From: Hydractinia symbiolongicarpus
Taxonomy: Eukaryota; Cnidaria; Hydrozoa; Anthoathecata; Hydractiniidae
DNA length: 64,000 nucleotides
Assembly (NCBI RefSeq): GCF_029227915.1
Contig: NC_079883.1
Span: 14,074,001 to 14,138,000, forward strand
Reading direction: 5' to 3'
Shown: positions 10,696-20,443 of the stretch, in pieces
Layout: each line of letters begins with the position of its first letter
Numbering within the stretch: the first letter of the stretch is position 1
The notes under the pieces: model-generated
What the model was told of the DNA's origin: nothing
The model's database searches: none
The model's input: the letters and a program-made list of their open reading frames with translations, nothing else
Translations under genes and position numbers: made by a program

Positions 10696-11427
10696 AGAGC
10701 GAACTCTAGCAATAATATAAGGCAGCCACTGAACAGTGGTTAAATATAAATATAAATTTTTACAACCTGGAACCCAAGCCTCCACATTTTTTAAGGCGTC
10801 CTTTCGTTTCAAAACAACAACATCTATTTTTTAAACCGAGCCATTTTTTTCTTTTTTTTAATAATGTCATCCCTACTTTCTCTTTCTTTCGGTGCCATGA
10901 CTCGTTTTCTTGATCTGTGTTTTTCCCCTTTAGCAGCTCGCTTATATGCTCCCGTCATCATGACCTTCAAATAATCATACCGCTTTTTTTTCATACACAC
11001 CATTTAGAAATGAGCGGGAAAGGTATAAAAGTGAGCATATTTTGCAGAATAAGTGTCGTGGTTGCACGAAAGTTTCTAAATGAGCTATAACATGCTCTCA
11101 ATAAAGACATATTTTTATATTAAGCTTAAAAACGCAGTGAAACCGTACAAGTTGTTTACTGTCTGGATACGGTAATTTCAAGCTACGTATATATGTGACG
11201 TGATAATAGAACGCAACAAAGCCGTACAGTGTTTTGAGCTATGTCACTAAGTTCTTATCTATTTCGAAAACAGTTGTAGAAGGAGCAGTGGCGGACACAG
11301 CCGAAGCGAAGGAAGTGAGCGAAGGACAAACTTTTGAAGAACAGTATTAGGTAATCTTACAAATTCAAGTAAAATAAACAACGAATTTATGAATTAAATG
11401 GTCCATATTTTCAAATAAAATAAACTT
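10696..11427. other. Spacer between P2X7-like gene and LINE-A
   Basis: AT-rich. No recognised coding sequence. It belongs to the 13 kb that separates the two halves of the Ngaro-A recombinase. Confidence 0.4.
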
Positions 11428-11907
11428 GTGTCGCCACCTAATATCAATACTCTTTGTAATGGTAGAAGTATTTTTAAAATGAATAAGACAGCACTTAAGA
11501 GTGATCATGTCTCTGGATTGCAAAAGCAATATGTAGAATTTTGTTCGCTTTATGGCCTTAAACAATTGATTGTTGAGCCTACAAGGGTAACTTGTGCTAC
11601 TGCAACAGTTATTGACCACTTTTTAACAAATTGTGTTGGTAAAGTTTCTCAAAGTGGAGTTTTAAATGTTGGACTATCAGATCACCAAATGATTTTCTGC
11701 ACCAGAAAAGTCAAAAAAGTCAAGTTTAATACCCACAAACATATCAAATATCAAACATATCAAATACCCACAAACATATCGATCTTTTAAAAACTACACA
11801 AAGGAACAGTATCAGGGTCTCCTAAGGGATACAAACTTTCCAAATTATAATGAGTTCGCGAACATTGATCTGGCCTACTCTGATTTTTTGACAAAACTAA
11901 TGTCAGT
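11428..11907 (+). pseudogene. LINE-A, endonuclease C-terminal part
   Basis: It reads as the end of an APE-type endonuclease: YVEFCSLYGLKQLIVEPTRVT, ATVIDHFLTN and the catalytic SDH in GLSDHQMIF. The N-terminal endonuclease is missing, a 5' truncation usual for LINEs. A roughly 35-bp tandem duplication around 11730-11782 shifts the frame; after it RSFKNYTKEQYQGLLRD ... DFLTKLMSV continues. The match stops at about 11907 and picks up at 20444 (VDTIAPTKEARIK...). The 8.5 kb in between is Ngaro-B with its own insertion. Confidence 0.8.
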
Positions 11908-12074
11908 AACTCATGTTAATTGTGGTGACTGCAGTAATGTCTCGGTTGCCTTGTACTTACTAATGTTCTTAGGATCACATATAAGGAAACTTTACTTGAA
12001 ACAATATTGGTCAATACAGGATGGGAGACTTGCCTCGCCTACCAGCTTTAAGATGCCTCGCTTATTAGGACAGG

Positions 12075-12084
12075 CCTATAAATA
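12075..12084 (+). promoter_or_regulatory. TATA box of Ngaro-B
   Basis: CCTATAAATA, 63 bases before the gag ATG. The identical decamer precedes the gag remnant of Ngaro-A. Confidence 0.5.
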
Positions 12085-12146
12085 CCTGTATATTACCCAT
12101 TTCAAGTTTGGCTCTGCAAACAACCAGTTAGAGCTTTGTAAAAATA

Positions 12147-13691
12147 ATGGCACCTAAAAATAAACAAGTCATCAGAAAAGGCTCAAAATTATCAAGCTGC
12201 AGCAGACCTAGTGCACAGGGATCTTCATCCATGATGTCCCAGCAGTCGTCTGGTAAGGAATTTGTTGATGTACCGTTATTTGACATAGAGCCTCACATGC
12301 GCACAGCTGACCAGTGGGCATCCATGGGGAAGGAAGCACTACTTCTCCTAGCAAACTCGCTTAACATACATACAAAAGGGAAAGCCATCTCAGAAATTAT
12401 ACAACTTTTAATGGCCCATTTTGAGTCCTCCACCCTGCCAGTTGAGGACGGTGGTGTCCCAGAAAGTCATGGGGAAACACACGTGTCATCCGACGACGCC
12501 GACGTAAGCAGCAATGCCTCTGGCAATGAAGTACGTCAGTTACACAAAAACGTAGCAAGTAGAGAGAACAAAGCATCCAAAAAGCGCCTATCGTTCAAAA
12601 AGGACAATTTTGAAAGTTTAAAAAAGGACTTATTCGACTTTGTGAGAACAGAAATTAACAGCCAAGTAGAGGCAAACCACGTAAATTTTATTCAACAGGG
12701 CACGTCGTCTGGGCAGCGCCAACCCGCGCCATCTTTGTTGTCTTCTCGTTCTCGCCTTCGGCCCGCCGGTTCATTGGACCCTGTTTCTACCCATGTTGAC
12801 ATGGATATGGCGGCGCTGGCTGAGGATGCCCCACTGATAGTCACTGAGCGCAGTGAGGCTCCTTTTTCTTCTGGTGTTTTGTCTGCGCAATTTCCTTTGC
12901 CATCCCTCCCTGCTGTTCCTAAGGCTGTTCTTGATAAAATTAAGCTATCAGAGTACGTCAATCTAGACTTATTCCTGCCCCCTGCCTTAAACTCGGTTTC
13001 CCTACCAGAAGTTGAAGGTGAGTATGACTTAAACATAAGGACGGCAGAGGGCATTCCACAAATTTCTTTAAGTAGGAACACCGTAGGTAGGGCTAGGGTT
13101 AAGGATTTTTCCTCCTGGTGCTTGGCGTGGAGTAACTACTTACGTTGTCTTCTCTATTTTTTCCCACACCTTGCTTCTGAATTGGTTACCTACCAGGCAC
13201 TCATTGCTCAATTCGCCAACCAATACATGTTCCCAGCTGTATGTGCTTTTGACCAACTGCATCGGTTGCAACTGGCAAACGATCCTTCTCGTCGATGGGA
13301 CCAACTAGATGACCTGCTTGTTACACAGCACTTGCGGGGGGCTCATGCATTACCTAAACAGCCTTCTTACTCCGCTTCCACACGCACCACTTATTCCTGT
13401 TTTTCTTGTGGTCAGAGGGGACATTTTTCTTATGATTGCCCTAGGATGGTTTTCCATGGTATAGGCAGTGGTGGATCTGAGTCGTTTCGGAATGCCTCCC
13501 ACCAGAATGTCTCAGAAGGTTCCTACCAAAGGGTCAGGTTGTCACCTGGCTTTCGCCCCCCCTGCTGGAGGTTTAACAAAGGCTTACTCTGCGGGAACAA
13601 CTGCCCCTTCACACACAAATGCAAAGCATGTTTCAAAAGCCACCCAGAAACTCGCTGTTCATTCCGGCCCTCTCAACCAAGTGCCAAGTAA
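12147..13691 (+). CDS. Ngaro-B Gag-like protein
   Basis: Open frame of 514 residues. The start ATG lies just after the TATA box. Residues ~55-90 (QWASMGKEALLLLANSLNIH...ISEIIQLLMAHF) resemble a SAP-like helix pair. A charged linker follows, then a conserved central region shared with Ngaro-A (PKAVLDKIKLSEYVNLDLFLPP...EYDLNIRTAEGIPQIS). The C-terminus has a CCHC knuckle CFSCGQRGHFSYDC, a C-x8-C-x3-C-x3-H cluster (CWRFNKGLLCGNNCPFTH) and CKACFKSHPETRC. These should bind the element RNA in a nucleoprotein particle. The stop lies within the overlap with the RT frame, at the same place as in Ngaro-A, so the overlap is a family trait. No lesion seen. Confidence 0.85.
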   Translation: MAPKNKQVIRKGSKLSSCSRPSAQGSSSMMSQQSSGKEFVDVPLFDIEPHMRTADQWASMGKEALLLLANSLNIHTKGKAISEIIQLLMAHFESSTLPVEDGGVPESHGETHVSSDDADVSSNASGNEVRQLHKNVASRENKASKKRLSFKKDNFESLKKDLFDFVRTEINSQVEANHVNFIQQGTSSGQRQPAPSLLSSRSRLRPAGSLDPVSTHVDMDMAALAEDAPLIVTERSEAPFSSGVLSAQFPLPSLPAVPKAVLDKIKLSEYVNLDLFLPPALNSVSLPEVEGEYDLNIRTAEGIPQISLSRNTVGRARVKDFSSWCLAWSNYLRCLLYFFPHLASELVTYQALIAQFANQYMFPAVCAFDQLHRLQLANDPSRRWDQLDDLLVTQHLRGAHALPKQPSYSASTRTTYSCFSCGQRGHFSYDCPRMVFHGIGSGGSESFRNASHQNVSEGSYQRVRLSPGFRPPCWRFNKGLLCGNNCPFTHKCKACFKSHPETRCSFRPSQPSAK

Positions 13692-15286
13692 TTTTTTCCC
13701 TGTTAAGTTTTCAGTGCAAACTCCTGTAAATGTTACGTTATTAAGCAAATTGCTGGTTTCTCACCCCAATCGGATTTTGGTTAATTTTGTTCTTTCAGGG
13801 TTTACTCATGGTTTTAAATTAGGTTTTCACCAAGGTACGCTTGTGTCAGCAACAACCAATAACAGATCCTCCTATGAGAACTCACATAAAGTGGATGAGG
13901 CTATTTTAAAAGAATTGAATCGTGGTCATACAGTAGGGCCCTTTGATTACCCCCCCCCCCATTGCTAATTTTCATTGCTCCCCGTTGGGGGCAGCACCTA
14001 AAAATGATGGTACTATTCGGGTAGTTTTAGATCTCTCCTCCCCACGTGGTTTTTCTGTTAATGATGGAATTTCTAAGGAAGACTACTCAGTTAGCTACTC
14101 TTCCTTCGATGATGCTATTGACATGGTATGTCTTCTTGGACGAAATTGCTTTTTAGCCAAACTGGATATTAAACATGCATTTCGATTATGCCCAGTCCAC
14201 CAGGACGATTGGCACCTACTAGGATATAGATGGAAGGGACGATATTTTTTCGACGTTGTACTTCCCTTTGGGGGTAGGTCCTCACCATTTACTTTCAATC
14301 ATTTTGCGGACTTGCTACACTGGATTCTCCAGTACATAGCATTTATTCAACATCTCCTTCACTACCTTGATGACTTTATCACAGGCAATCAGTCTGATGT
14401 AAAATGCAGAGAACTTATCAAGTTGATAAAAAAGGTTTTTCAGGACTTAGGGGTGCCATTGGCCCCAGACAAAATTGTGGGACCATCGCAGGTGATTACA
14501 TATTTGGGCATAGAAATCGATACCATCCAATTTGAGGCCCGGTTACCACAGGATAAGTTTCAAGCTCTGTTGTCCCTTTTAAAAGTGTGGAAAGGCAAGA
14601 AAAAATGTACGAAAAAGGATCTCCTTTCTCTTATTGGCGGGTTATCATTTGCATGTAAGGTGGTTAAATGTGGTCGGATTTTCTTGCGTCGGTTGATCGA
14701 CCTCTCCATTACTGTCAGTAGTCTTCACCATCACATCTCCATGACATCTGAATCTCAGAAAGACATTCAGTGGTGGTTAGAATTTTTACCCACTTAGAAT
14801 GGCAGGGCAATAATTCAAAATCAACATTTCACATCTGAAAGCCTTAATATGTTTACTGATGCTTCACAGCGTGGCCTGGGAGGTTTTTACAATGGGAAAT
14901 GGTTTTCTATACCTTTCGATAACTCTAATAGTTACAGTATTACATTCCTTGAGTTACTTGCGGTTGTAATTGCCGTGACTACTTGGGGTGCACAATGGGT
15001 TGATACCAAAATTACTATCTACACAGACAATGAAGCCATTGTGCACATATGGAAAACGGGCTCTTGTAAGTGTAAGGATATCATGAGGCTTTTGCGGTTG
15101 CTGTTCTTCTTCATTGCTAACCATAACATAAATGTTCTAATGCATCATATTTATGGGAAATCAAATACTTACGCTGATTTACTCTCCCGTTTACAGGTCA
15201 ACCAGTTCAAGAAGCAGTGTACATACGCCGAGCCGCACCCCACCCCTCTTTCGCCGTTGATCCTGGACCTCTTAGAGCAACCATGA
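13468..15286 (+). pseudogene. Ngaro-B reverse transcriptase/RNase H (two lesions)
   Basis: The N-terminal part (13468-13968) overlaps gag by ~220 nt in the +1 frame: TPVNVTLLSKLLVSHPNRILVNF, NSHKVDEAILKELNRGHTVGPFDYPP. It then meets a C10 run at 13951-13960, where a one-base indel shifts the frame. From 13943 on: SPLGAAPKNDGTIRVVLDLSSPRG, KLDIKHAFRLCP, LPFGGRSSPFTF, active-site YLDDF, ITYLGIEIDT. A TAG at 14795-14797 replaces the TGG codon seen at this place in Ngaro-A. RNase H follows with FTDASQRGLGG, LELLAVV, YTDNEAIVHIW and YADLLSRL, all catalytic acids present. With only these two lesions the copy is young. The poly-C indel could be a sequencing artefact. Confidence 0.85.
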
Positions 15287-16239
15287 ATAATTTTCTTGAT
15301 GCTGCGCTTTCACCAAATACCAGACTTACTTACCGTGATGGACTAAAATCTTATAGAATGTTTTGCAATCAATTTCGGTTTCCGATGTTCCCGCTAGTTC
15401 AATTAAGACTCCAATTGTATGTCACCTTTATGTCCGCTCGTGTTAAATACTCTACAATCAAAGTATACTTGTGTGGTATACAGTACCAAAGCTTGGTTTC
15501 CGGCTTCAGAGAAAAAATTTCAGACATGGGTATACTATTTTACGTGTTGAGGGGAATTCGGCGAACAGAAAATACCATTACACGACGGAGAGCACCCATC
15601 ACACCATCCCACTTACAGGAAATGTTAACATTTATTTATAAATCCAGATTTACACCTTCTGATAAAGCTATGTGGAAATGCCTAGTTTTGTTCGCATATT
15701 TTGGCCTTTTAAGAGTATCAGAGTATGTTTGCCCATCAAAAACAACATTTGATTCAAAAATTCACCTATCTCCATCTGATTTTTGCCTCTCTTCGTGTAG
15801 TGGTACCCTTACCATGACAATTAAAAGCTCCAAGACTGACCCCTTTCGGAAAACATTTAAAATTTGTTTTGGACGAATTGGCGGTAGCATGTGCCCATTG
15901 GCAGCGTTCTCCCAGTATCTTGTGTACAGGGGTACCCATTGTGGTCCCTGGTTTGTCTTATCCACTGGAGAATTCGTTACAAGGAAATTGGTTTGTGCTT
16001 TTTTAAAAATTAGTGTTACAGACAGCCTTGACCTCAATACACATAGTTTTAGAATTGGTGGGGCGTCGGCAGCAGCGTCCTGTGGTATACCAGATTCCGC
16101 AATTAAGATTTTAGGAAGATGGTCCAGTGATTGTTACCGTCGATATATACATCTCCCAGACAGAGTTCTTAAGAATTGGTGTTCCAACATGGCTAACCTA
16201 AAAGACGTGCCCAAGTTGTGGGATATACGTTTTGTATAA
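15217..16239 (+). CDS. Ngaro-B tyrosine recombinase
   Basis: 340-residue open frame overlapping RNase H by 70 nt in the -1 frame. The N-terminal core-binding half has ALSPNTRLTYRDGLKSYRMFC and STIKVYLCGIQYQ. The catalytic half keeps Arg in FGLLRVSEYV, the HSFRIGG box (H-x2-R), GRWSSDCYRRYI with the nucleophile Tyr, and a C-terminal helix. It would integrate the circular cDNA without an integrase-type target duplication. The frame is intact. The first codons are uncertain because translation probably depends on the overlap; an internal ATG (MNNFLDAALSP) begins at 15283. Confidence 0.88.
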   Translation: MYIRRAAPHPSFAVDPGPLRATMNNFLDAALSPNTRLTYRDGLKSYRMFCNQFRFPMFPLVQLRLQLYVTFMSARVKYSTIKVYLCGIQYQSLVSGFREKISDMGILFYVLRGIRRTENTITRRRAPITPSHLQEMLTFIYKSRFTPSDKAMWKCLVLFAYFGLLRVSEYVCPSKTTFDSKIHLSPSDFCLSSCSGTLTMTIKSSKTDPFRKTFKICFGRIGGSMCPLAAFSQYLVYRGTHCGPWFVLSTGEFVTRKLVCAFLKISVTDSLDLNTHSFRIGGASAAASCGIPDSAIKILGRWSSDCYRRYIHLPDRVLKNWCSNMANLKDVPKLWDIRFV

Positions 16240-16335
16240 AAATTATAACAATTAACATTGTGTAGTTGTATTGCTCTTTATGCGTATATTGTTGTTGATT
16301 ATATGGAAACATAGTTTTTCTTACCAAGATACTTA
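16240..16335 (+). other. Ngaro-B 3' flank up to the Harbinger target site
   Basis: Short non-coding stretch after the recombinase stop. It ends in TTA (16333-16335), the left target duplication of the nested transposon. Confidence 0.5.
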
Positions 16336-16363
16336 AGCTAAGGCGCCACGAGGAACATTTTCA

Positions 16364-16400
16364 TGCGCGTGCTATGCAACATTGCTGCATAGCACGCGCA
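16364..16400. repeat. Perfect 15-bp hairpin near the left Harbinger end
   Basis: TGCGCGTGCTATGCA, a 7-base loop, then its exact reverse complement. It directly follows the left TIR and may be a protein-binding or fold-back site of the element. Confidence 0.7.
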
Positions 16401-16724
16401 TAAAAAAAATTACTCGTGTCCCATGCCTATTTTTCACTGCAATGCAGCAAAAAAATGTTGCATGGAGCAAACATTTTGCTCCACAACTTCGGGGACAAAA
16501 TAGATCTGAATCTATTTTGCTCCCGTGCTCCGGGGACAAAATGTGCTGAAAAATTTGTTGTGGAGCAAATGTTGCACGTGTCCCCACCTTCTGCAACAAA
16601 TATTTTACAAAATTATTTGAGGCATTATTTTATTGACCAATCAAATCACAGAAAGATATAAACAAGTTTTTTTCTTGAGAAGTTGAACTGCAAGTGAAGA
16701 GTAGCTAGTGAGAAAATAGCGAAA

Positions 16725-17867
16725 ATGGCGGATGAAAAGAAAAAACTATCAGACGAGGAGAAAGTTACTTTAATAAACTTTTATAAAGCGAACCCAACGT
16801 TATGGGACAGTGGGAATATATATTACAAAAATAAAGACAAAAAAGAAGCTGCGAAAATAGACCTTGTCACTGAATTTGAGGGGGCGTATAGCTGTGATTT
16901 TCTAGAAAAAGCATTCCATTCTCTTCGTTCATCGATGCTCCGTGAAGTTAATGCTGGAAGCGAAGTTCCATCGAAAAAGTGGAAGTTTTATGAACAAATG
17001 GAGTTTATCGTAACTGATCTTTCAAAAGAAAAGAAAAAAGCGCAACTTTCGTCCGACGAGTTGGAAGAATTGATTGATTTTTATTGTGAAAATCCCGCGC
17101 TTTGGAACCACACTCTACAAGATTATAGAGACAGAGTGTTGCGCGAAGCTCTGATGGTCAAACTGAGTGAGCGTTTTGATGGGAAGTATACCGTAAACGA
17201 GCTCAAAACGTCATGGCATAACGCATTGACAAAGTATAGAAGTGAGCGCAATAGGGAGATTGGATCAAGATCCTCTGGTGCAGGTGTAAACGAAGCATAT
17301 TTTTCTACCTGGGACCATTATAATCAAATGGATTTCGTTGAGATTACTTGCGATATGGATGAGACCGTCGATACAATGAACGAGGATGAACCACGTACCC
17401 CTGCTCCTAAAAAACGACGGGAGAAGAAGATGACGGAGGAGCAGTGTGCCAAAGCCGAACTGTGGAAAGCGTTGACAACTTCCATCACACAAAGGGCTGA
17501 TCACCATGAAATCCGGCCGCAACAAGCTTCTACATATGGATGCGAAGCGCAATCTGCTGTCGAAAAACGTGCCCAAATTTTTGGAAGTACAGTGGCCGAC
17601 AGTTTGGTCCAGTGCGAACTAAAAGATTGGCCAAGGTTGAAGAAAAAAATCATGGATATTTTTTTCGAGTATGAAGAGCAGAAACAACACCAATCTATGC
17701 CTACCAACCATCATGCTCGTATGTTCGCAGCTTCAACGTTTACTCCATACACCCCATCATATCCCATGGCAAATACATATACTGGTATGCTGCAATCGCC
17801 ACCTCTACCTTCTCAAAATCAGCCGTATTCACCCGCAAATTCATCCTGTTCGAACGATACGTTTTGA
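16725..17867 (+). CDS. Harbinger MADF/Myb-like DNA-binding protein
   Basis: 380 residues from the first ATG after the left TIR. Two MADF-type (Myb/SANT-related) domains are visible. Residues ~12-95: EEKVTLINFYKANPTLWDSG...YYKNKDKKEAAKIDLVTEFEG. Residues ~108-200: ELEELIDFYCENPALWNHTLQDYRDRVLREALMVKLSERF, with WKFYEQMEF and WDHYNQMDF ends. A basic linker KKRREKK follows, then a helical region and a P/S/Q-rich tail. In Harbinger transposons the partner protein carries the transposase to the nucleus and binds the ends. Two tandem MADF domains rather than one Myb domain is unusual but seen in some animal Harbingers. Confidence 0.85.
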   Translation: MADEKKKLSDEEKVTLINFYKANPTLWDSGNIYYKNKDKKEAAKIDLVTEFEGAYSCDFLEKAFHSLRSSMLREVNAGSEVPSKKWKFYEQMEFIVTDLSKEKKKAQLSSDELEELIDFYCENPALWNHTLQDYRDRVLREALMVKLSERFDGKYTVNELKTSWHNALTKYRSERNREIGSRSSGAGVNEAYFSTWDHYNQMDFVEITCDMDETVDTMNEDEPRTPAPKKRREKKMTEEQCAKAELWKALTTSITQRADHHEIRPQQASTYGCEAQSAVEKRAQIFGSTVADSLVQCELKDWPRLKKKIMDIFFEYEEQKQHQSMPTNHHARMFAASTFTPYTPSYPMANTYTGMLQSPPLPSQNQPYSPANSSCSNDTF

Positions 17868-17977
17868 TACGTTACGTTATGGTTGGCAGACATTTTCTGG
17901 AGTAAAATAAATCAGAAAAATATATTAAACGTTCAGTAAATCTTATCATTTTTTATTTATCCTCGCAAAAAATAAAA

Positions 17978-19249
17978 TTAAAAGTCAACTCTAGCGCAAT
18001 GCCACTGCCAGCGTACAGCACCTTCCATTACGAAATACTCCGTGAACTCGTCTCTTATTGCTTTGGCTTGATTACTAGATCGATTGCCGTAAATGTCATT
18101 GGACAGTGAAAACCATGTGCCAGTAGGAGTATGTTCTCTCCAAGCACCTTCGATAATTTCACCACGCTCATTCTCTCGGTCGACAAGACCAATTGGTAGC
18201 TCAATTTTGCCCACAGAACTTTTGCTCCTCTGCCAGTTATGCAATGCCACTGTTGCCATTGTGATGGTAGAAACCTTTTCTGGTTCTAAGTTTATAGTTC
18301 GACGAAAAATGCGCCACCGATTTGCCAATATCCCAAATCCGTTTTCAGAAATTCTTCTCTTTCGTGACAGTCGATAATTGAAGATGCGTTTGTTTACTGT
18401 CAGATTTTTTTGTGGATAAGGCTTCATCAGGTAATTCTTAAGAGGAAACGCATCATCTCCTGTTATCACATACGGCACTTTGTTGTTTCGACCTGGTAAA
18501 TTGCAAACCTCTGGTAAATTTAGCGATCCACTGTCTAGCGCCTTCTTTAAATTACATTGGTCCCATATACCTCCATCAGAATTTCTACCGTTCGCTCCAA
18601 CTTCCACATAAAGAAACTCATATTCTGGCCCGACAAGAGCCATGAGCACTACACTGTCTGTCCCTTTATAGTTTCGGTAATGAGACCCTGAATTTGGGGG
18701 CTGCTGAATGACGATATGCTTCCCATCGAGAGCACCTAATCCATTTGGGAAGTTCCAACGCTCATTGAACTTTCTGGAGATATCTAGCCATTCCCCCTGT
18801 GTTTTCGGAGTTGAAAGGAAGGTTGGACCCAACCTCTTTATGATAGCTTCAGATACCTCCATAACAGCTGCTGAAATTCTTTTTCTTGACACTCTGAATT
18901 GAAATTCTAAAGACCTGAAAGTCTCACCAGTCGCTAAGTAACGTAGGGCCACGCAAACGAGCTCAGCTGGTGTGATAGAATTCCTCATATTTGTATCTTG
19001 TTTCTGCAAATCCTCAGAAAGAAGACCGACTAGGTATTCGAATTGAGCGTTATTCATACGTATATACCCTCTACATTTCTTCTCATCGTTTTTTATTTCG
19101 TTGAAGATTGTATGAAAAGCGCCAAGACACTCTCTATTCCCAAGCCACGGTTGTACCCAGCAATTTCTTGGTGGTTCTTCACGATCTTCCTCTTCTTCTT
19201 CGTCCAACAAAAGTAAAGCTAAAATAACTTCTCTGTTTATTCCTGCCAT
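17978..19249 (-). CDS. Harbinger DDE transposase (DDE_Tnp_4)
   Basis: 423 residues, ATG at 19249 close to the right TIR. An acidic N-terminus is followed by a helical domain (AFHTIFNEIKNDEKKCRGYIRMNNAQFEYLVGLL) and an HTH-like part (ALRYLATGETFRSLEFQFRVSRKRIS). The catalytic domain has D175 in GALDGKH, D225 in GRNSDGGIW and E302 in ISENGFGIL, plus GDDAFPL. This is the full acid triad of PIF/Harbinger nucleases, related to HARBI1. It is convergent with the MADF gene, with ~110 bp between the stops. No lesion seen, so it may encode an active enzyme. Confidence 0.92.
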   Translation of the reverse strand: MAGINREVILALLLLDEEEEEDREEPPRNCWVQPWLGNRECLGAFHTIFNEIKNDEKKCRGYIRMNNAQFEYLVGLLSEDLQKQDTNMRNSITPAELVCVALRYLATGETFRSLEFQFRVSRKRISAAVMEVSEAIIKRLGPTFLSTPKTQGEWLDISRKFNERWNFPNGLGALDGKHIVIQQPPNSGSHYRNYKGTDSVVLMALVGPEYEFLYVEVGANGRNSDGGIWDQCNLKKALDSGSLNLPEVCNLPGRNNKVPYVITGDDAFPLKNYLMKPYPQKNLTVNKRIFNYRLSRKRRISENGFGILANRWRIFRRTINLEPEKVSTITMATVALHNWQRSKSSVGKIELPIGLVDRENERGEIIEGAWREHTPTGTWFSLSNDIYGNRSSNQAKAIRDEFTEYFVMEGAVRWQWHCARVDF

Positions 19250-19356
19250 ATTTTAATCACACATGAACTCAATAAAAAACTTAAGGATACGGTATACCCT
19301 TTGAGCATGATTTTTTAACTTCGATTTTCGAAATAATCTTGCAGCAAATAAGATGT

Positions 19357-19436
19357 GGCGCCACGAGAAACATTTTCATGCGCATGCTATGGGACATGTT
19401 GCATAGCAAGCGCATGAAAATGTTCCTCGTGGCGCC
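19357..19436. repeat. 80-nt near-perfect palindrome at the right Harbinger end
   Basis: GGCGCCACGAG...GCTATG, about 10 bases of loop, then CATAGC...CTCGTGGCGCC. The arms are 35 bases with two mismatches. The outer arm is the TIR itself, so the TIR sequence is duplicated in inverse at this end. Confidence 0.8.
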
Positions 19437-19639
19437 TTAGCTTTAGATTTTCCTGTGTTATGCCTGTGCCAATTTGGGGACAATTTAAGGATGTCGGGCT
19501 TCTAAGTCAGCCAAAAATTTGGACAGATACACGTGTGTGGCCTGTTGATTATATCATTACTTGATATTATTACTGTATGCTATTAATAATTTATAATATT
19601 GTTATTATTTATATTGAAGAATAGAAGAGAATAATGAGA

Positions 19640-20225
19640 TGTGAGGAAGTAATTCCATGGGAGACATTCACAATTGCAGTGCAGCCAAGATGTACATGTC
19701 ATTGTGAGTGTGTCATACCATTAAAGTGCATTATGACGAAGAGAATAATGAGATATGCCGTGGTAGACATTCAAGCTTGTCGTACCATTGAAGTGCATAT
19801 GTAATGCCGTGGGAGACATTCAAGCTTGTCGTTCCATTGAAGTGCATTATGATGAAATGATGATGAAATGCCGTGGTAGACATTCAAGCTTGTCGTACCA
19901 TTGAAGTGCATTATGACAAGAGAATAATGAGATATGCCGTGGGAGACATTCAAGCTTGTCGTACCATTGAAGTGCATATGATGAAATTAATGCCGTGGGG
20001 GACATTCAAGCTTGTCCTACCATTGAAGTGCATTATGATGAAATGCCGTGGGAGACACTCACAATGGAGTGCAGCCTAGATTGCATGTCATTGGGAGTGG
20101 GTCATACCATTGAAGTGCATTATGATGAAGAGAAGAAGGAGATATGTCATGGGAGACACTCACAACGGAGTGCAGCCAAGATGTACATGTCATTGTGAGT
20201 GTCTCATACCATTTAAGTGCATATG
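19640..20225. repeat. Minisatellite in the Ngaro-B 3' region
   Basis: Eight or more copies of a ~40-bp core (ATGCCGTGGGAGACATTC, then AAGCTTGTC, CCATTGAAGTGCAT). They are separated by variable spacers such as AGAGAATAATGAGAT, giving spacings of about 49 to 100 bp. The outer copies are more diverged (GACACTCACAA, GTGCAGCC). Confidence 0.8.
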
Positions 20226-20443
20226 CTGGGGTTAGTGCTGTTTTTGTATCTGCACATGTATCTGTCCTGCCTGTTATTGTTTAATCTTATTGCCTGGCAT
20301 CCCAATCCATGCCCCAAATATACAATTGCGTTCCAATGCGAAGGATGTTGTATAAATTTATTTCATAATACAATGTTCTCTACTATTATGATGTGTTTTT
20401 ACTGAGGAACCCGGAAAATTAAATGGAGCTAAATGAACATTTA

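Larger units (their letters stand above)
16336..19442. mobile_element. PIF/Harbinger transposon, apparently complete
   Basis: Ends AGCTAAGGCGCCACGAGGAA... and its reverse complement match over about 33 bp. TTA flanks both sides (16333-16335, 19443-19445), as expected for Harbinger. It carries two convergent open genes, a MADF/Myb-like protein on the plus strand and a DDE nuclease on the minus strand, the classical two-gene layout. Both frames are uninterrupted. Each end also has a palindrome next to the TIR (16364-16400 and 19357-19436). It sits inside Ngaro-B, 97 bp after the recombinase stop. Confidence 0.92.
11908..20443 (+). mobile_element. Ngaro-B retrotransposon (with nested Harbinger)
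   Basis: The limits are set by where the LINE-A protein breaks and resumes. The element carries a TATA-like promoter (12075), gag (12147-13691), RT/RNase H (13468-15286) and tyrosine recombinase (15217-16239). No DIRS-type methyltransferase is present, so the layout fits Ngaro rather than DIRS1. A PIF/Harbinger transposon sits at 16336-19442. The part to the right (19446-20443) holds a minisatellite and A/T-rich sequence, where split direct repeats would be expected; I could not prove them. GTA occurs at both junctions and may be a short duplication or chance. Confidence 0.75.

Noticed and set aside
19640-20225. Regularly spaced repeats resembling a CRISPR array
   Set aside because: Eukaryotic context, spacing is irregular (49-100 bp), spacers are themselves related, and no cas genes exist. 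It is a minisatellite.
20423-20443. Start codon at 20423 as a true LINE-A start
   Set aside because: The first residues (MELNEH) lie in Ngaro-B flank sequence; LINE-A homology begins with VDTIAPTKE at 20444 and continues a protein begun before 11907.
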